A stretch of DNA of 64,000 bases from Erwinia persicina (GCF_014838825.1 NZ_JACYMO010000003.1:186001-250000); one strand, 5' to 3'. Shown: positions 1 through 9,492, counted from the first letter of the stretch. The notes: a model not told the origin generated them from the sequence alone. A program made the numbers and translations.

Positions 1-1186
1 TCGACAGGGCATCGGCAGGCTTCATCTTCAGATAGACGATGGAGATCAGCGCCGCCACGATGATCGCGGTGCCGGTGGCCGACAGCCAGTCAAATTTAAA
101 CACCGCCGCGTAAGGCGTGATGGCGCTGACCACCGGCGGCATCTTCGCCACCAGCTTGTCGAGAAACGGGATCGGGATATTCACCACCAGGTTGTACAGC
201 GCGCCGCCAGGGGCAAACAGCGCTTTGAATGGCGGGATGCTCCACAGCGTAACGGTGGCGGTCAGGAACAGGAACGGCATCCAGGCACGGATAATCTGGC
301 CGGTGCGGTATTTCTCCACCACCAGCGGCTGTTCAGGGGCATTATCCGCCGGTTTAAAGCGGAAGATACGCACCGGTTTCCAGACGCGCAGGAACAGCGT
401 CAGGCACACCAGTGACACCAGGGACGAGATAATATCCGGCAGTTCGGGGCCGAGGAAGTTGGAACTGAGATACTGAGCGAGGGCAAAGGATCCGCCAGCG
501 ACCATTACCGCAGGCCAGGTCTCTTTGATCCCACGCCAGCCGTCCATGATCGCCATGATCCAGAACAGTACGATAATGGTCAGAAAGGGCAGCTGTCGGC
601 CAACCATCTGGCCAATTTCAAAGCTGTCCAGCCCCGTGACCTGCCCGGCCACAATAATCGGGATCCCCATAGCGCCAAACGCCACCGGGGCGGTATTGAC
701 GATCAGGCACAGACCCGCCGCATACAGCGGATTAAAGCCCAGACCCACCAGCAGCGCTGCGGTGATGGCCACCGGCGCACCGAACCCGGCCGCGCCTTCA
801 AGGAACGCACCGAACGAGAAGCCGACAATCAGCATCTGCAAGCGCTGATCGGGGGTGATCGACAAAATTGAGGCACGAATAATATCGAACTGCCCGGTTT
901 TCACCGAAATTTTATAAACGAAGACAGCGGCAATAATAATCCAGGCGATAGGCCACAGCCCGTAGAAGAAGCCATACACCACCGAAGCCAGTGCGCGATC
1001 GACCGGCATGCGGTAAAGAAACAGCGCCACCATCAGCGCAAGCACCACGGTGATGGTCGCGGCAAGGTAGCCCTTCAGCTTGAGCTTAATCAGCGCGAAG
1101 AAGAAGAACAGAATCGGAATGGCGGCAATCAGGCTGGATAGCCAGATATTGTCCAGCGGGTCATAGACTTGTTGCCAGGGCTGCAT
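1..1186 (-). CDS. lldP: L-lactate permease LldP (5' part; runs off the window edge)
   Basis: Inner-membrane symporter that imports L-lactate, and usually glycolate, with protons. Reading leftward from ATG at 1186, about 395 codons are open to the window edge. They begin [19 protein letters not shown] and contain a chain of hydrophobic segments typical of the LldP/GlcA family. The conserved stretch [18 protein letters not shown] lies about 150 residues in. The family is about 550 residues, so roughly the last 155 lie outside. A good ribosome site (GGAGAAG) precedes the start. The partner genes lldR and lldD would be beyond position 1 if the E. coli order is kept. GlcA (glycolate permease) is the main alternative, but the LldR-like operators upstream favour LldP. 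Confidence 0.93.
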   Translation of the reverse strand, partial: MQPWQQVYDPLDNIWLSSLIAAIPILFFFFALIKLKLKGYLAATITVVLALMVALFLYRMPVDRALASVVYGFFYGLWPIAWIIIAAVFVYKISVKTGQFDIIRASILSITPDQRLQMLIVGFSFGAFLEGAAGFGAPVAITAALLVGLGFNPLYAAGLCLIVNTAPVAFGAMGIPIIVAGQVTGLDSFEIGQMVGRQLPFLTIIVLFWIMAIMDGWRGIKETWPAVMVAGGSFALAQYLSSNFLGPELPDIISSLVSLVCLTLFLRVWKPVRIFRFKPADNAPEQPLVVEKYRTGQIIRAWMPFLFLTATVTLWSIPPFKALFAPGGALYNLVVNIPIPFLDKLVAKMPPVVSAITPYAAVFKFDWLSATGTAIIVAALISIVYLKMKPADALS

Positions 1187-1226
1187 ACAGGCTTCTCCAG
1201 AGTTTTTCCACCCCCCTGCTGATTAC

Positions 1227-1239
1227 GGTCCTACCAATT
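1227..1239 (-). promoter_or_regulatory. LldR-like operator, lldP-proximal
   Basis: On the minus strand the site reads AATTGGTAGGACC. The core TGGTAGGACCG matches the GntR/FadR-type LldR pattern TNGTNNNACNA at all but the last base. It lies about 40 bp upstream of the lldP start. An identical half-sequence stands 124 bp further upstream, as in the two-operator arrangement known for E. coli lldPRD. The assignment is by motif only. Confidence 0.6.
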
Positions 1240-1346
1240 CAGCAATCTGGGGTTAACAGCTGCTGATAGTTAATATTTTGTTAGTTAAATACAATGATTG
1301 TTGTTTGAATTTTGCTTTTTTGTGGCGCTGATTCATCTTTTTTCGG

Positions 1347-1360
1347 AATTGGTAGGACCA
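1347..1360 (+). promoter_or_regulatory. LldR-like operator, lldP-distal
   Basis: AATTGGTAGGACCA contains TGGTAGGACCA, an exact fit to TNGTNNNACNA. With the copy at 1227-1239 it brackets the AT-rich lldP promoter region (about 1260-1340). This suggests repression by looping and release by lactate. Confidence 0.6.
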
Positions 1361-1473
1361 CAGGAAAGGGGAGGGAGGAAACACCTGCGATTAGCGTCAG
1401 GGAATGACCTCGGAGATATTCTCAGTTATTCAATGGCTGGATGAACAGCAAAGGGGCTGGGGCTGATTGCAGC

Positions 1474-1507
1474 AGCCTGCCGGCCAGGGAAGGCCGGCCG
1501 CCAGGCT
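1474..1507. other. Strong GC hairpin between lldP and fepA-like gene
   Basis: GCCGGCC at 1479-1485 pairs with GGCCGGC at 1492-1498, and an outer AGCCT/AGGCT pair (1474-1478, 1503-1507) closes it around a small bulge. It lies about 120 bp past the stop of the receptor gene. It has no T-tract on either strand, so it is not a classical terminator. It may protect the mRNA 3' end. The rest of 1361-1627 shows no convincing gene. Confidence 0.4.
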
Positions 1508-1627
1508 ACAGGGATGTGTTTATGCCGTTGCAGCAAGCAGCCCTTCCTCCGTAGACCTGGTACTGCGCCTCCCGCGATAAAGAGCTGGCCATGTTTCCTG
1601 AGTGATTCCAGTGGCGGGGCAGGGGGA

Positions 1628-3826
1628 TCAGAATGACATAGTGACGCCCGCATAGTAGGCGCGACCCGGTTCGTTATAGGTGGAAGCCCCGTCGTTTTCA
1701 CGGTAAATCTGCTTATCAAACAGATTACTGACGCCGCCTTTCACACTCAGATCTTTGGTGAACTTATAGTTCATATTCAGTCCCACGATGGAATACGCAC
1801 CAATTTCTCTGTTTGACAGGCCGGTGGTGCCCTCAAGGCGGCTTTCCACAAACTCACGCGGCTTCTGGCGTCCGTACAGCGTCCAGTTCAGCTCGGTGGA
1901 GAACTTATCGGTAATCTGATAATCCAGCATCGAGTTGATGGTGTACTTAGGGATGATCGACAGCGGGTTGCCGGTTTTTTTGTCTTTCGACTCCAGCATA
2001 TAGGTGGCATTAGTCCGCCAGTCGAGCACATCACTCACCACCGGGATCGTCAGGCTGGCTTCCAGTCCTTCCACCAGCGCTTTGCCGCCATTTTCCCACT
2101 GCAGGATGTTATAACCGTTGGAGGCCTGTCCGAGCAGATCGGTGCCGGAGACGATTTTGTTTTTGTAGTCGTTGCGGAACCACGTCACACCCGCTGCATA
2201 ACCGTCGGCAGCAAACTCCAGCCCCAGCTCTTTATTCACGCTGACTTCGGCGTCCAGATTGGTGTTGCCTAACAGGTAGCAGCTGCCGCTGGCAACCGTT
2301 GTCGGGCAGCCATTACCCCGGGTGGCCAGCAGGTAGCCTTCGCTTGACTGGTACAGGTTCGGGGCTTTAAACACCCGGGCAATACCGGCTTTCAGTTTAA
2401 ACCCTTCACCCAGATCCTGAGAGAAGTTGAAACTCGGGCTGAAGTTACTGCCAAATTCACTGTGGTGATCAAAACGCAGGCCCGGGATCAGGAAGGTGCC
2501 TTCCCATGGCTGGATATTATCTTCGACGTAGAGTGCGGCCGTGGTCGCGCTGTTCTTGCTGCTGCGACTGGCGGGATCCCCCGACATATCGCCGATGATC
2601 ACGCCGCTGGCATCGGTGGCTGACATGGAGGCACTGTCGTCCAGCTTTTCGTGATTCCACTCAGCGCCGAGAGTCACGGTTTGCTCAATCCAGCGGTCCA
2701 GCGGCATATTGGCTTCCGCGCTGGCACGGTAATTTTCCAGTCGGCTGGTGCTGTACTCATCGCTGTTGATCATCCCTTCCACGCGTCCGGTAGAACCTTC
2801 TTTCATGCGCGTGTTATTGGTTTTTTCATAGTTGAAGGCGAGCTTAGAATCGCCCCATTCCCAGAAGCCGTTATGGGTCAGGCCGTAAGACTGACGGTAC
2901 AGGCGGTTGGTCTCGGAACCGTACAGTGAGTCGACCAGGCCACCGGGGCTGATGTTGCCATTGCTGTACTGGGTATCTCCGGCGTAGATATTGCCCTGGC
3001 GGCTGTAGCCGTAGCTGAAATCAACGATCTGCGAGGGGGTCATTTTCCAGGAAACCAGCGCATTAATATCTTTGTTACGCACCCCTTCACGGCCCGCAGC
3101 ATAGGATCCGTTTTGCGCCTGGTTGATATCGGCGGCATCGGCGTCGGTTTTGTTGAGGTTACCGTAGAGGCGCATGGTCAGCGCGTCACCCGCCAGCGGG
3201 CCGCTCAGGCTGAAGTTGGTGCGTTTGGTGTCACCTTCTTTGCTGTTTTCCGGCTGATTGGTAAACAGCGACAGGGAACCGTGCCAGTCTTTAGTCGGGC
3301 GCTTGGTGTGGATATTGATCACGCCACCGGCGGCCCCGGAGCCATAGCGGGCAGCGGCCGGGCCACGCAGGACTTCAATACGTTCAACCATTTCAGCAGG
3401 CACCCAGTTGCTGTCGCCACGGGTATCACGTTCACCTTTCCAGCTGTAACGCACGGCGTTACGCGAGCTGACCGGCACGCCGTCAATCAGGATCAGGGTG
3501 TTCTCCGGGCCCATGCCGCGAATATCAATCTGGCGGTTATTACCCCGGCTGCCATTGGCACTGTTTCCGGTCAGGTTGACCCCGGGCATTTTGCGGATGA
3601 TGTCGGACAAATCGTTAACGGGCGGATTCTTCGCAATATCCTCTGCCGTGATAATCGACACCCCTGGCTGCTGTTTTAATTCCTGCTCTGCCGTTTTCTG
3701 TACCAGCATTACATCATCCTGTTCAGCACTGACGTCGCCATCTTCAGCGGCCACGGCCGTCCCGGCCAGCGTAGCAGTCAGTAAAAGTGCCAGAGGGTGT
3801 AATCGAAAGCGTCCGTTCCTGTTCAT
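1628..3826 (-). CDS. fepA: FepA-type TonB-dependent catecholate siderophore receptor
   Basis: Outer-membrane 22-stranded barrel with an N-terminal plug that takes up ferric enterobactin-type siderophores using TonB energy. The 732 residues start with a cleavable signal ending TAVAA. A TonB box (DVMLV) follows near residue 40, then the plug with MPGVNLTGNSANGSRGNNRQ, IDIRGMGPENTLILIDG and [20 protein letters not shown]. The chain ends in phenylalanine (YYAGVTMSF) as barrel proteins do. Plug and barrel (e.g. GIARVFKAPNLYQ, GLRFDHHSEFG, YNEPGR) follow FepA closely; IroN and PfeA/PirA are alternative family members. It is transcribed away from an ABC importer, with a strong Fur box between them. 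No siderophore synthesis gene lies in the window, so it may serve a foreign siderophore. Confidence 0.88.
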   Translation of the reverse strand: MNRNGRFRLHPLALLLTATLAGTAVAAEDGDVSAEQDDVMLVQKTAEQELKQQPGVSIITAEDIAKNPPVNDLSDIIRKMPGVNLTGNSANGSRGNNRQIDIRGMGPENTLILIDGVPVSSRNAVRYSWKGERDTRGDSNWVPAEMVERIEVLRGPAAARYGSGAAGGVINIHTKRPTKDWHGSLSLFTNQPENSKEGDTKRTNFSLSGPLAGDALTMRLYGNLNKTDADAADINQAQNGSYAAGREGVRNKDINALVSWKMTPSQIVDFSYGYSRQGNIYAGDTQYSNGNISPGGLVDSLYGSETNRLYRQSYGLTHNGFWEWGDSKLAFNYEKTNNTRMKEGSTGRVEGMINSDEYSTSRLENYRASAEANMPLDRWIEQTVTLGAEWNHEKLDDSASMSATDASGVIIGDMSGDPASRSSKNSATTAALYVEDNIQPWEGTFLIPGLRFDHHSEFGSNFSPSFNFSQDLGEGFKLKAGIARVFKAPNLYQSSEGYLLATRGNGCPTTVASGSCYLLGNTNLDAEVSVNKELGLEFAADGYAAGVTWFRNDYKNKIVSGTDLLGQASNGYNILQWENGGKALVEGLEASLTIPVVSDVLDWRTNATYMLESKDKKTGNPLSIIPKYTINSMLDYQITDKFSTELNWTLYGRQKPREFVESRLEGTTGLSNREIGAYSIVGLNMNYKFTKDLSVKGGVSNLFDKQIYRENDGASTYNEPGRAYYAGVTMSF

Positions 3827-3868
3827 CGCATCATCTCAAAGTGTATGGTGTTGTAAGAGAATGTGCAT

Positions 3869-3887
3869 GATAACGATAATTGTTATC
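3869..3887. promoter_or_regulatory. Fur box in the divergent siderophore promoter region
   Basis: GATAACGATAATTGTTATC matches 16 of 19 positions of the Fur consensus and is a near-perfect palindrome (TGATAAC/GTTATCA). It lies 43 bp upstream of the receptor start. Two direct TGATAAT hexamer-type copies at 3958-3964 and 3971-3977 may extend Fur control towards the binding-protein operon. Confidence 0.85.
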
Positions 3888-4125
3888 ATTTCTATGGTGG
3901 GAATGACGAATCCTTAAAATCTCCACAATTGGTCACTTTTGTCAGTAAAAGTCAGCGTGATAATTTTAGTTGATAATAAACAATGGGTTGTATTATTCAC
4001 ATTTACCTCACAATCTGCTTATTTGGCACCGATTGTGAAAAATGGATGTTTTATGAACACTCTGTGCCATGTTCTGTCTACCCATCCTGCCGTTCAGTCG
4101 TTATTATCCCGCAACAAAATCAAAC

Positions 4126-4144
4126 GCGAATCGTTCTCATTTTT
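4126..4144. promoter_or_regulatory. Weak Fur-like site before the binding-protein gene
   Basis: GCGAATCGTTCTCATTTTT, read on the minus strand, matches about 12 of 19 Fur consensus positions. It lies 29 bp upstream of the ATG at 4173. It is plausible as the operon-proximal Fur site but weak by itself. Confidence 0.35.
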
Positions 4145-4172
4145 GCTACTTATCTGATTCTCAGGAGAGAAA

Positions 4173-5114
4173 ATGCGCTTCCCTCAGGCTTTGGCTATAA
4201 CGCTGTGTTCCGCTCTGCTGGCCGTTACCCCCGCGACCTTTGCAGCAGAGGCGTCCGTGCTGTCAATCGTTCACGCGCAGGGCACCACGGAAGTGCCGAA
4301 AAATCCGCAGCGTGTGGTGATCCTCAGCCCGGCCACGCTGGATATTGCGGATGCCCTGGGGATTAACCCGATGGGTGTGCCACAAACCAGCGCGCACTAT
4401 CCGCAGCATCTGGCGAAGTACAACGGCAAGGCGTATCTGAATGCCGGCACGCTGTTCGAACCCAACTTTGAAGCTCTGAGCAATGCCAGACCCGATCTGA
4501 TCCTGGCCGGTGCCCGCGCCCACGAGGCCTATAGCAAGCTGAGTGAAATTGCCCCGACGGTTTCGCTGGACCTCGACCCGAAACATTTTGTACAAAGCCT
4601 GACTGAGCGCACGGAGCAGTTAGGTCAGCTGTTTGGCAAAGAAGAAAAAGCCCGGCAGGTTTTGGCGGCGTTTAATGCGCAGATAGCTGACGTGCGTAAG
4701 GAGTCAGCCACTGCCGGTAGCGCCATGATGGTGATGATCAACGGCGGTAAGATCAGCGCCCATTCGCCAGGCTCGCGCTTTGGTTTTATCTATGACGTGC
4801 TGGGCTTTAAACCCGCAACCGCCTTCCCGGAAACGGGCAAACACGGTAACGCCGTGTCGCCTGAGTTCATTATGGAAGCTAACCCGGACTGGCTGTTTGT
4901 GCTGGATCGTGACAGCGCGATTGGCCGCAAAGAGGGCGAGTCAGCGCAGCAGGTGCTGGATAACCCACTGGTGCGTAAAACCAACGCCTGGAAAAAACAG
5001 CAGGTGGTGTACCTGGATTCCGGTTCGCTGTATATCGCCGGTGGCATTCAGAGTTACAGCAATCTGATGACTCAGGTAAAACAGGTGCTGGATAAAACGA
5101 AAACCCAGCCGTAA
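4173..5114 (+). CDS. Periplasmic iron-siderophore binding protein (CeuE/VctP/FatB type)
   Basis: Periplasmic receptor delivering a ferric catecholate to the permeases encoded next. It has 313 residues with a signal peptide (MRFPQALAITLCSALLAV, cleaved near TFAAEA), so it is soluble rather than a lipoprotein. The two-lobed class III fold is indicated by KNPQRVVILSPATLDIADALG, ARPDLILAG and the C-terminal NAWKKQQVVYLDSGSLYIAG. AGGAGA precedes the ATG. The gene set of binding protein, two separate permeases and one ATPase resembles Vibrio vctPDGC and Campylobacter ceuBCDE, which import enterobactin or its breakdown products. The substrate is inferred from that and from the divergent FepA-type receptor. 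Confidence 0.85.
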   Translation: MRFPQALAITLCSALLAVTPATFAAEASVLSIVHAQGTTEVPKNPQRVVILSPATLDIADALGINPMGVPQTSAHYPQHLAKYNGKAYLNAGTLFEPNFEALSNARPDLILAGARAHEAYSKLSEIAPTVSLDLDPKHFVQSLTERTEQLGQLFGKEEKARQVLAAFNAQIADVRKESATAGSAMMVMINGGKISAHSPGSRFGFIYDVLGFKPATAFPETGKHGNAVSPEFIMEANPDWLFVLDRDSAIGRKEGESAQQVLDNPLVRKTNAWKKQQVVYLDSGSLYIAGGIQSYSNLMTQVKQVLDKTKTQP

Positions 5115-6074
5115 ATGAAACCCGTTGCCTTTGTTGCAGGCCTGGCATTGCTGCTGGGCCTGATGGCGTGCAGCCTGTTTGTCGGCGTCAGCCGCGTCAC
5201 GCTGGTCAGCCTGTGGTCGGACCCGGAGATGCGCGAAATCCTGATGATCAGCCGCTTTCCGCGCACCGCCGCGCTGCTGCTGGCGGGCAGCGCGATGAGC
5301 GTGGCGGGGCTGATGATGCAGATGCTGACGCAGAACCGTTTCGTCGAACCTTCCGTGGTTGGCACCACGCAGTCTGCCAGCCTGGGGCTGCTGCTGGTGA
5401 TGATCGTCAGCCCTGCCGCGCCGATCATGCTGAAGATGGGCGTTGCCACGCTGTTCGCCCTCGGCGGGACGGCACTGTTTATGCTGCTGATCCAACGTAT
5501 CCGCATGAAATCCTCTCTGATGGTACCGCTGGCCGGCATTATGCTGGGGGCGGTGTTCAGCTCGGTCACCACTTTCCTGGCGATGAAATTTGATCTGCTA
5601 CAGTCGCTGGGCGGCTGGGAGTCCGGCGATTTTTCCAGCGTGATGCAGGGACGCTATGAACTGCTATGGGGCGTGGGGGCGATTACGCTGCTGGCGGCAG
5701 TGATTGCCGACCGCTTTACCGTGGCCGGAATGGGGCGTGACTTTTCGGTTAACGTCGGGCTGCGCTACCACCGTGTGATGCTTACCGGCATGGCGATGAT
5801 TGCTATGATCAGCGGCGTGGTGATTGTCGTGGTCGGCGTGCTGCCTTTCCTTGGTCTGATCGTGCCCAATATTGTCAGCCTGGCGCTGGGCGATAACCTG
5901 CGCCGCACCGTGCCGTGGGTGGCGCTGGTGGGTGCAGTGCTGGTGATCGCCTGCGATATCATCGGCCGTTTGATTATTCATCCGTTTGAAATTCCGGTCA
6001 GCGCGCTGCTTGGTGTGCTGGGGGCGGCGATCTTCCTGGTGCTGATTGTGAGGTCGAAACGCCATGCGCACTGA
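5115..6074 (+). CDS. Iron-siderophore ABC permease 1 (FecCD family)
   Basis: Inner-membrane half of the importer channel, 319 residues with about nine hydrophobic segments. The ATG follows the binding-protein stop directly, with no spacer, so translation is coupled. FecCD-family marks are RFPRTAALLLAGSAMSVAGL near the N-terminus, and GLIVPNIVSLALGDNLRR near residues 250-270, the loop that contacts the ATPase. The sequence looks like the CeuB/VctD/YclN subgroup rather than FepD. Its end overlaps the next permease by 11 bp. Confidence 0.87.
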   Translation: MKPVAFVAGLALLLGLMACSLFVGVSRVTLVSLWSDPEMREILMISRFPRTAALLLAGSAMSVAGLMMQMLTQNRFVEPSVVGTTQSASLGLLLVMIVSPAAPIMLKMGVATLFALGGTALFMLLIQRIRMKSSLMVPLAGIMLGAVFSSVTTFLAMKFDLLQSLGGWESGDFSSVMQGRYELLWGVGAITLLAAVIADRFTVAGMGRDFSVNVGLRYHRVMLTGMAMIAMISGVVIVVVGVLPFLGLIVPNIVSLALGDNLRRTVPWVALVGAVLVIACDIIGRLIIHPFEIPVSALLGVLGAAIFLVLIVRSKRHAH

Positions 6075-7029
6075 CCTGACACTGTCGCCGGGACAGCGTC
6101 TGCTGCTGCTTGCCGGGCTGCTGCTGGCGCTGATGGCGCTGTTTATGACCCTCGATCTGCACGGGAATATCGCCTACATCCTGCGGCATCGCGGGCAGAT
6201 CCTTGCCACTATGGTGCTGGTCGGCTTTGCTTCCGGTATCAGTACGCTGTTGTTCCAGACCCTGACCCGTAACCGCATTCTGACCCCGTCGGTGATGGGG
6301 CTGGAGTCGCTGTTTGTGCTGATGCAGACGCTACTGATCTTCACGCTGGATGTCGGCGGGCTGAGTATGCTGGGCAGCGTGGGGCGGTTTGTGGCGGAAA
6401 GTACGCTGCTGGTGCTGTTTGCCACGCTGCTGTACCGCTGGCTGCTTGGCGGAGCCGGACTGGATCTGCACCGGGTGCTGCTGATTGGTCTGGTGTGCGG
6501 CACGCTGTTCCGCAGCATTTCCGGGCTGATGCAGCGGCTGATGGAACCCGGCGAGTTTGCTGTGCTGCAGAGCCGTATTTTTGCCACCTTTACCCGCGCC
6601 GACGGTGATGTGCTGCTGATATCGGCGCTGGTGATGGCGCTGGTGACGCTGGTGGTGTGGCGGCTGCGTCACCGTCTGGATGTGATGGCGCTGGGGCCGG
6701 ACAGCGCCATTGCGCTCGGCATTGCCTGGCAGCGGCACGTAACCGGCCTGCTGCTGCTGATTTCGCTGCTGGTGGCGATATCGACCGCGCTGGTGGGGCC
6801 GATGATGTTCCTCGGTCTGCTGATCGTTAACCTCGCTTATCCGCTGATTGGCTCGTGGCGTCACGGCTACCTGCTGCCCGGCTGCGTACTGATCGGCATG
6901 ATTACGCTGGTGGGCGGCCAGCTTATCCTCGAACGGCTGCTGAATATGGCCGGTACTCTGTCGGTGGTGATTGAGTTCAGCGGCGGCGCATTGTTCATCT
7001 GGTTACTGCTGAGAAAGGGCGCGAAGTGA
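6064..7029 (+). CDS. Iron-siderophore ABC permease 2 (FecCD family)
   Basis: Second membrane subunit, 321 residues and largely hydrophobic, forming a heterodimer with the preceding permease. It has the subgroup sequences GFASGISTLLFQTLTRNRI and VGPMMFLGLLIVNLAYPLIG; the latter replaces the usual GLVAPHIAR coupling helix, as in CeuC/VctG/YclO proteins. It overlaps both neighbours (11 bp before, 4 bp after), which fits a tightly coupled operon. Confidence 0.87.
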   Translation: MRTDLTLSPGQRLLLLAGLLLALMALFMTLDLHGNIAYILRHRGQILATMVLVGFASGISTLLFQTLTRNRILTPSVMGLESLFVLMQTLLIFTLDVGGLSMLGSVGRFVAESTLLVLFATLLYRWLLGGAGLDLHRVLLIGLVCGTLFRSISGLMQRLMEPGEFAVLQSRIFATFTRADGDVLLISALVMALVTLVVWRLRHRLDVMALGPDSAIALGIAWQRHVTGLLLLISLLVAISTALVGPMMFLGLLIVNLAYPLIGSWRHGYLLPGCVLIGMITLVGGQLILERLLNMAGTLSVVIEFSGGALFIWLLLRKGAK

Positions 7030-7784
7030 TCGAAATTAAGCACGTTAGCAAAGACTATGATAACCAGCCGGTACTGCAGGATATCTGTGAAACGCTGCCA
7101 TCGTCGGGTATTACCTCGATTATCGGGCCGAACGGCGCGGGGAAATCCACGTTGCTGTCGGTGATCAGCCGCCTGTTAAAAGCAGACAGCGGTGAAGTGA
7201 AGGTTGATGCGCTGGACGTCAGTGAGGCTAACAGTGAAAAACTGGCAAAAGTGTTGTCGGTGCTGCGCCAGGAGAATCACTTTACCAGCCGCCTGACGGT
7301 GTGGGACCTGGTGAGCTTTGGCCGCTATCCCTACAGCAAAGGCCGCCTGACGGAACAGGATCGTCAGCATATTGAGCAGTCGCTGACGTTTCTGGAGCTG
7401 ATGCCGTTGCGCAACCGCTACCTGGATGAACTGTCCGGCGGGCAGCGTCAGCGCGCGTTTGTGGCAATGGTGCTGTGTCAGGATACTCAGTATGTGCTGC
7501 TGGATGAGCCGCTGAACAATCTGGATATGAAGCACAGCGTGGCGATGATGAAGCAATTGAGACGCGCCGCCGATCAGTTAGATAAATCCATTGTGCTGGT
7601 GATCCACGATATTAACTTTGCCTCGGCGTATTCAGACCATATCCTGGCGATGAAGGACGGACAGGTGGTATTCCGCGGTACGCCAGAGCAGGTGATGGTG
7701 CCAGAGGTGATTGAGCAGATCTTCGATCTGCCGGTGACCGTTGAGCAGGTCAACGGCCAGCGTATTGCGATGTATTACCGCTAG
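7026..7784 (+). CDS. Iron-siderophore ABC transporter ATPase
   Basis: Cytoplasmic ATPase of the importer, 252 residues. All motifs are present: Walker A GPNGAGKST (about residues 36-44), signature LSGGQRQR, Walker B YVLLDEP and switch His in VIHD. Translation starts at GTG 7026, within the TGA stop of the upstream permease. This is the last gene of the operon. The convergent yddG stop is 16 bp away and no terminator hairpin is evident between them. Confidence 0.9.
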   Translation: MIEIKHVSKDYDNQPVLQDICETLPSSGITSIIGPNGAGKSTLLSVISRLLKADSGEVKVDALDVSEANSEKLAKVLSVLRQENHFTSRLTVWDLVSFGRYPYSKGRLTEQDRQHIEQSLTFLELMPLRNRYLDELSGGQRQRAFVAMVLCQDTQYVLLDEPLNNLDMKHSVAMMKQLRRAADQLDKSIVLVIHDINFASAYSDHILAMKDGQVVFRGTPEQVMVPEVIEQIFDLPVTVEQVNGQRIAMYYR

Positions 7785-7799
7785 CCAGTCGCCGACGGT

Positions 7800-8708
7800 C
7801 TAAGGTGCGGATGTGGCGGTGTTCGGTGAGGATACACGCGTTGACCACCAGCAGAGCAGCGATCCCAGGCTGACCATGCCAGCACCCTGCCAGAAGTTGA
7901 TCGACAGGCTGGCGTTGAGCAGACAGGCCGCCAGCAGCGCAGAAATAACGGGGATAAAATAAGAGGCGGCCGCCAGTATCGTCACGTTGCCGTGCAGAAT
8001 GCCGGTGTTCCAGGCGGCATAGCCAAAACCCATCGCCATCGCCGCCAGCCCCAGGCTGACCACGACCCGCACAGTGAAGATCATTTCCGGCTGCGGCCCG
8101 GCAAAAAATTTCACCCACAGCGCCAGTGCGGTGAGGATAAAGAAGAGCGTAATGCCGTTACTGCCCTGGGCGATCTGGCGGGTGACCACGCAGTAAACCG
8201 ACCAGATCACCGCACCGCTGAAGGCCAGACCGTAGCTGAGCGGGTTGGCCGCGATATTATGGCCGATCGCCATCAGGGAAAAGGCATTGTCGCCTGCCAG
8301 CACCCAGGCAATACCGGCGACCGATAGCACCAGGCCCGGGAGCAGCAGCAGGCTGCATTTCTGCCGGGTGGCCAGTACCGAGAGCACCACGGTCATCGCG
8401 GGCCACAAATAGTTGACCATACCAACCTCTATCGCCTGCGTGCGGCTAGTGGCAAAGCCCAGCGACAGCGACAGGCAGAGTTCGTAGCAGACAAACAGCA
8501 GGCTGCCGGTTATCAGATAAGCCCGGGGGAATTTTTTAACATCCGGAAAGCCCACCGTCAGCAGCAGCAGCAGCGCGCTGAGTGAGTAGATCATCGCTGC
8601 CCCGCCTACTGCGCCCAGTCCTTCACTGACGGCGCGTATCAGCCCGACAATGGTGCTCCACAGCACGATAGCAATCAGTCCGGTCAGCGTGGCTTTGTTT
8701 TGTGTCAT
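7800..8708 (-). CDS. yddG: Aromatic amino acid exporter YddG (EamA/DMT family)
   Basis: Ten-segment inner-membrane exporter of aromatic amino acids and paraquat-like cations. The N-terminal GLIAIVLWSTIVGLIRAVSEG, then AIEVGMVNYLWPAMTV and GYAAWNTGILHGNVTI, match E. coli YddG along its length. The start at 8708 (MTQNKATL) is chosen because it aligns with the E. coli start and has GGAGCG nine bases upstream; an in-frame extension to 8801 is unlikely. At 302 codons it is close to the usual 293. Confidence 0.9.
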   Translation of the reverse strand: MTQNKATLTGLIAIVLWSTIVGLIRAVSEGLGAVGGAAMIYSLSALLLLLTVGFPDVKKFPRAYLITGSLLFVCYELCLSLSLGFATSRTQAIEVGMVNYLWPAMTVVLSVLATRQKCSLLLLPGLVLSVAGIAWVLAGDNAFSLMAIGHNIAANPLSYGLAFSGAVIWSVYCVVTRQIAQGSNGITLFFILTALALWVKFFAGPQPEMIFTVRVVVSLGLAAMAMGFGYAAWNTGILHGNVTILAAASYFIPVISALLAACLLNASLSINFWQGAGMVSLGSLLCWWSTRVSSPNTATSAP

Positions 8709-8831
8709 GGTGCGCTCCCTGCGAGTCATCATTCCCGCCTGTGACTTTACAGGTCGGAGCGTTAATGCGCACCGACTATTGTTGTCAGGAGATGGCGTCA
8801 CAGGCGACGGTCATCGCCTGCGACGGGGCAC

Positions 8832-9161
8832 TCAGGAAAGCTTAATGATCGCCATACCGGCGAGCAGCAGGAGTACCCCCAGCCAGCCTTTACGATCCAG
8901 ACGCTGGCCGAACAGGATCCAGCCTGCGGCGATAGTGGCGACCAGGCCGAACCCACCCCACAAGGCATAGGCGACGGACAGCTCGATACCCTTCACCGCC
9001 TGGGACAGGGCGCTGAACGCGGCCAGCACCGCCAGCAGCGACAGCAGACCGTAGGTTTTACGCTGAAAGCCGTCTGACAGCTTAAGAAAGATATTGGCGG
9101 CAATCTCCAGCAGCGTTGCCGCGCACAGCCAGGCGGCGTGGATCCACTCAAACGGCTGCAT
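8832..9161 (-). CDS. mdtI: Spermidine export protein MdtI (SMR family)
   Basis: Four-helix small multidrug resistance subunit, 109 residues, which works as a heterodimer with MdtJ to excrete spermidine. It begins with [20 protein letters not shown], carrying the membrane glutamate (E18-19 region) needed for transport. [20 protein letters not shown] is near-identical to E. coli MdtI. Its start overlaps the end of mdtJ by 14 bp, as expected for a coupled pair. Confidence 0.93.
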   Translation of the reverse strand: MQPFEWIHAAWLCAATLLEIAANIFLKLSDGFQRKTYGLLSLLAVLAAFSALSQAVKGIELSVAYALWGGFGLVATIAAGWILFGQRLDRKGWLGVLLLLAGMAIIKLS

Positions 9162-9492
9162 GTGGCCTCCTGCTGCGGGTGCCGGACTTAATCAGGGCAA
9201 TCCCCGCCACCAGCGTGGCCAGGCCAATCGCTTTTGCCAGCGAAACGGACTCGTCAAACAGCAGCACGCTGAACAGCGTAATCAACACAATGCCAATGCC
9301 TTCCCACATCGCATAGGCAACGCCGAGGGCAATTTTTTTAATGGAAACAGAGAGTGCAATATAGGAGAGGGCGATCATCATCAGCATCAGGAAATAGCCC
9401 AGCTGATTGTCGCTGACGTTTGACCACTTCATCAATAGCGTACCGGTGATCTCAAGTGCGATCGCCAGGGCCAGTAACATCCAGTAAAACAT
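9148..9492 (-). CDS. mdtJ: Spermidine export protein MdtJ (SMR family)
   Basis: Partner subunit of MdtI, 114 residues with four membrane helices. The essential glutamate lies in [17 protein letters not shown], and [18 protein letters not shown] is the family signature. It is the first gene of the mdtJI operon. The upstream stretch 9493-9822 would carry its promoter. Confidence 0.93.
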   Translation of the reverse strand: MFYWMLLALAIALEITGTLLMKWSNVSDNQLGYFLMLMMIALSYIALSVSIKKIALGVAYAMWEGIGIVLITLFSVLLFDESVSLAKAIGLATLVAGIALIKSGTRSRRPHAAV

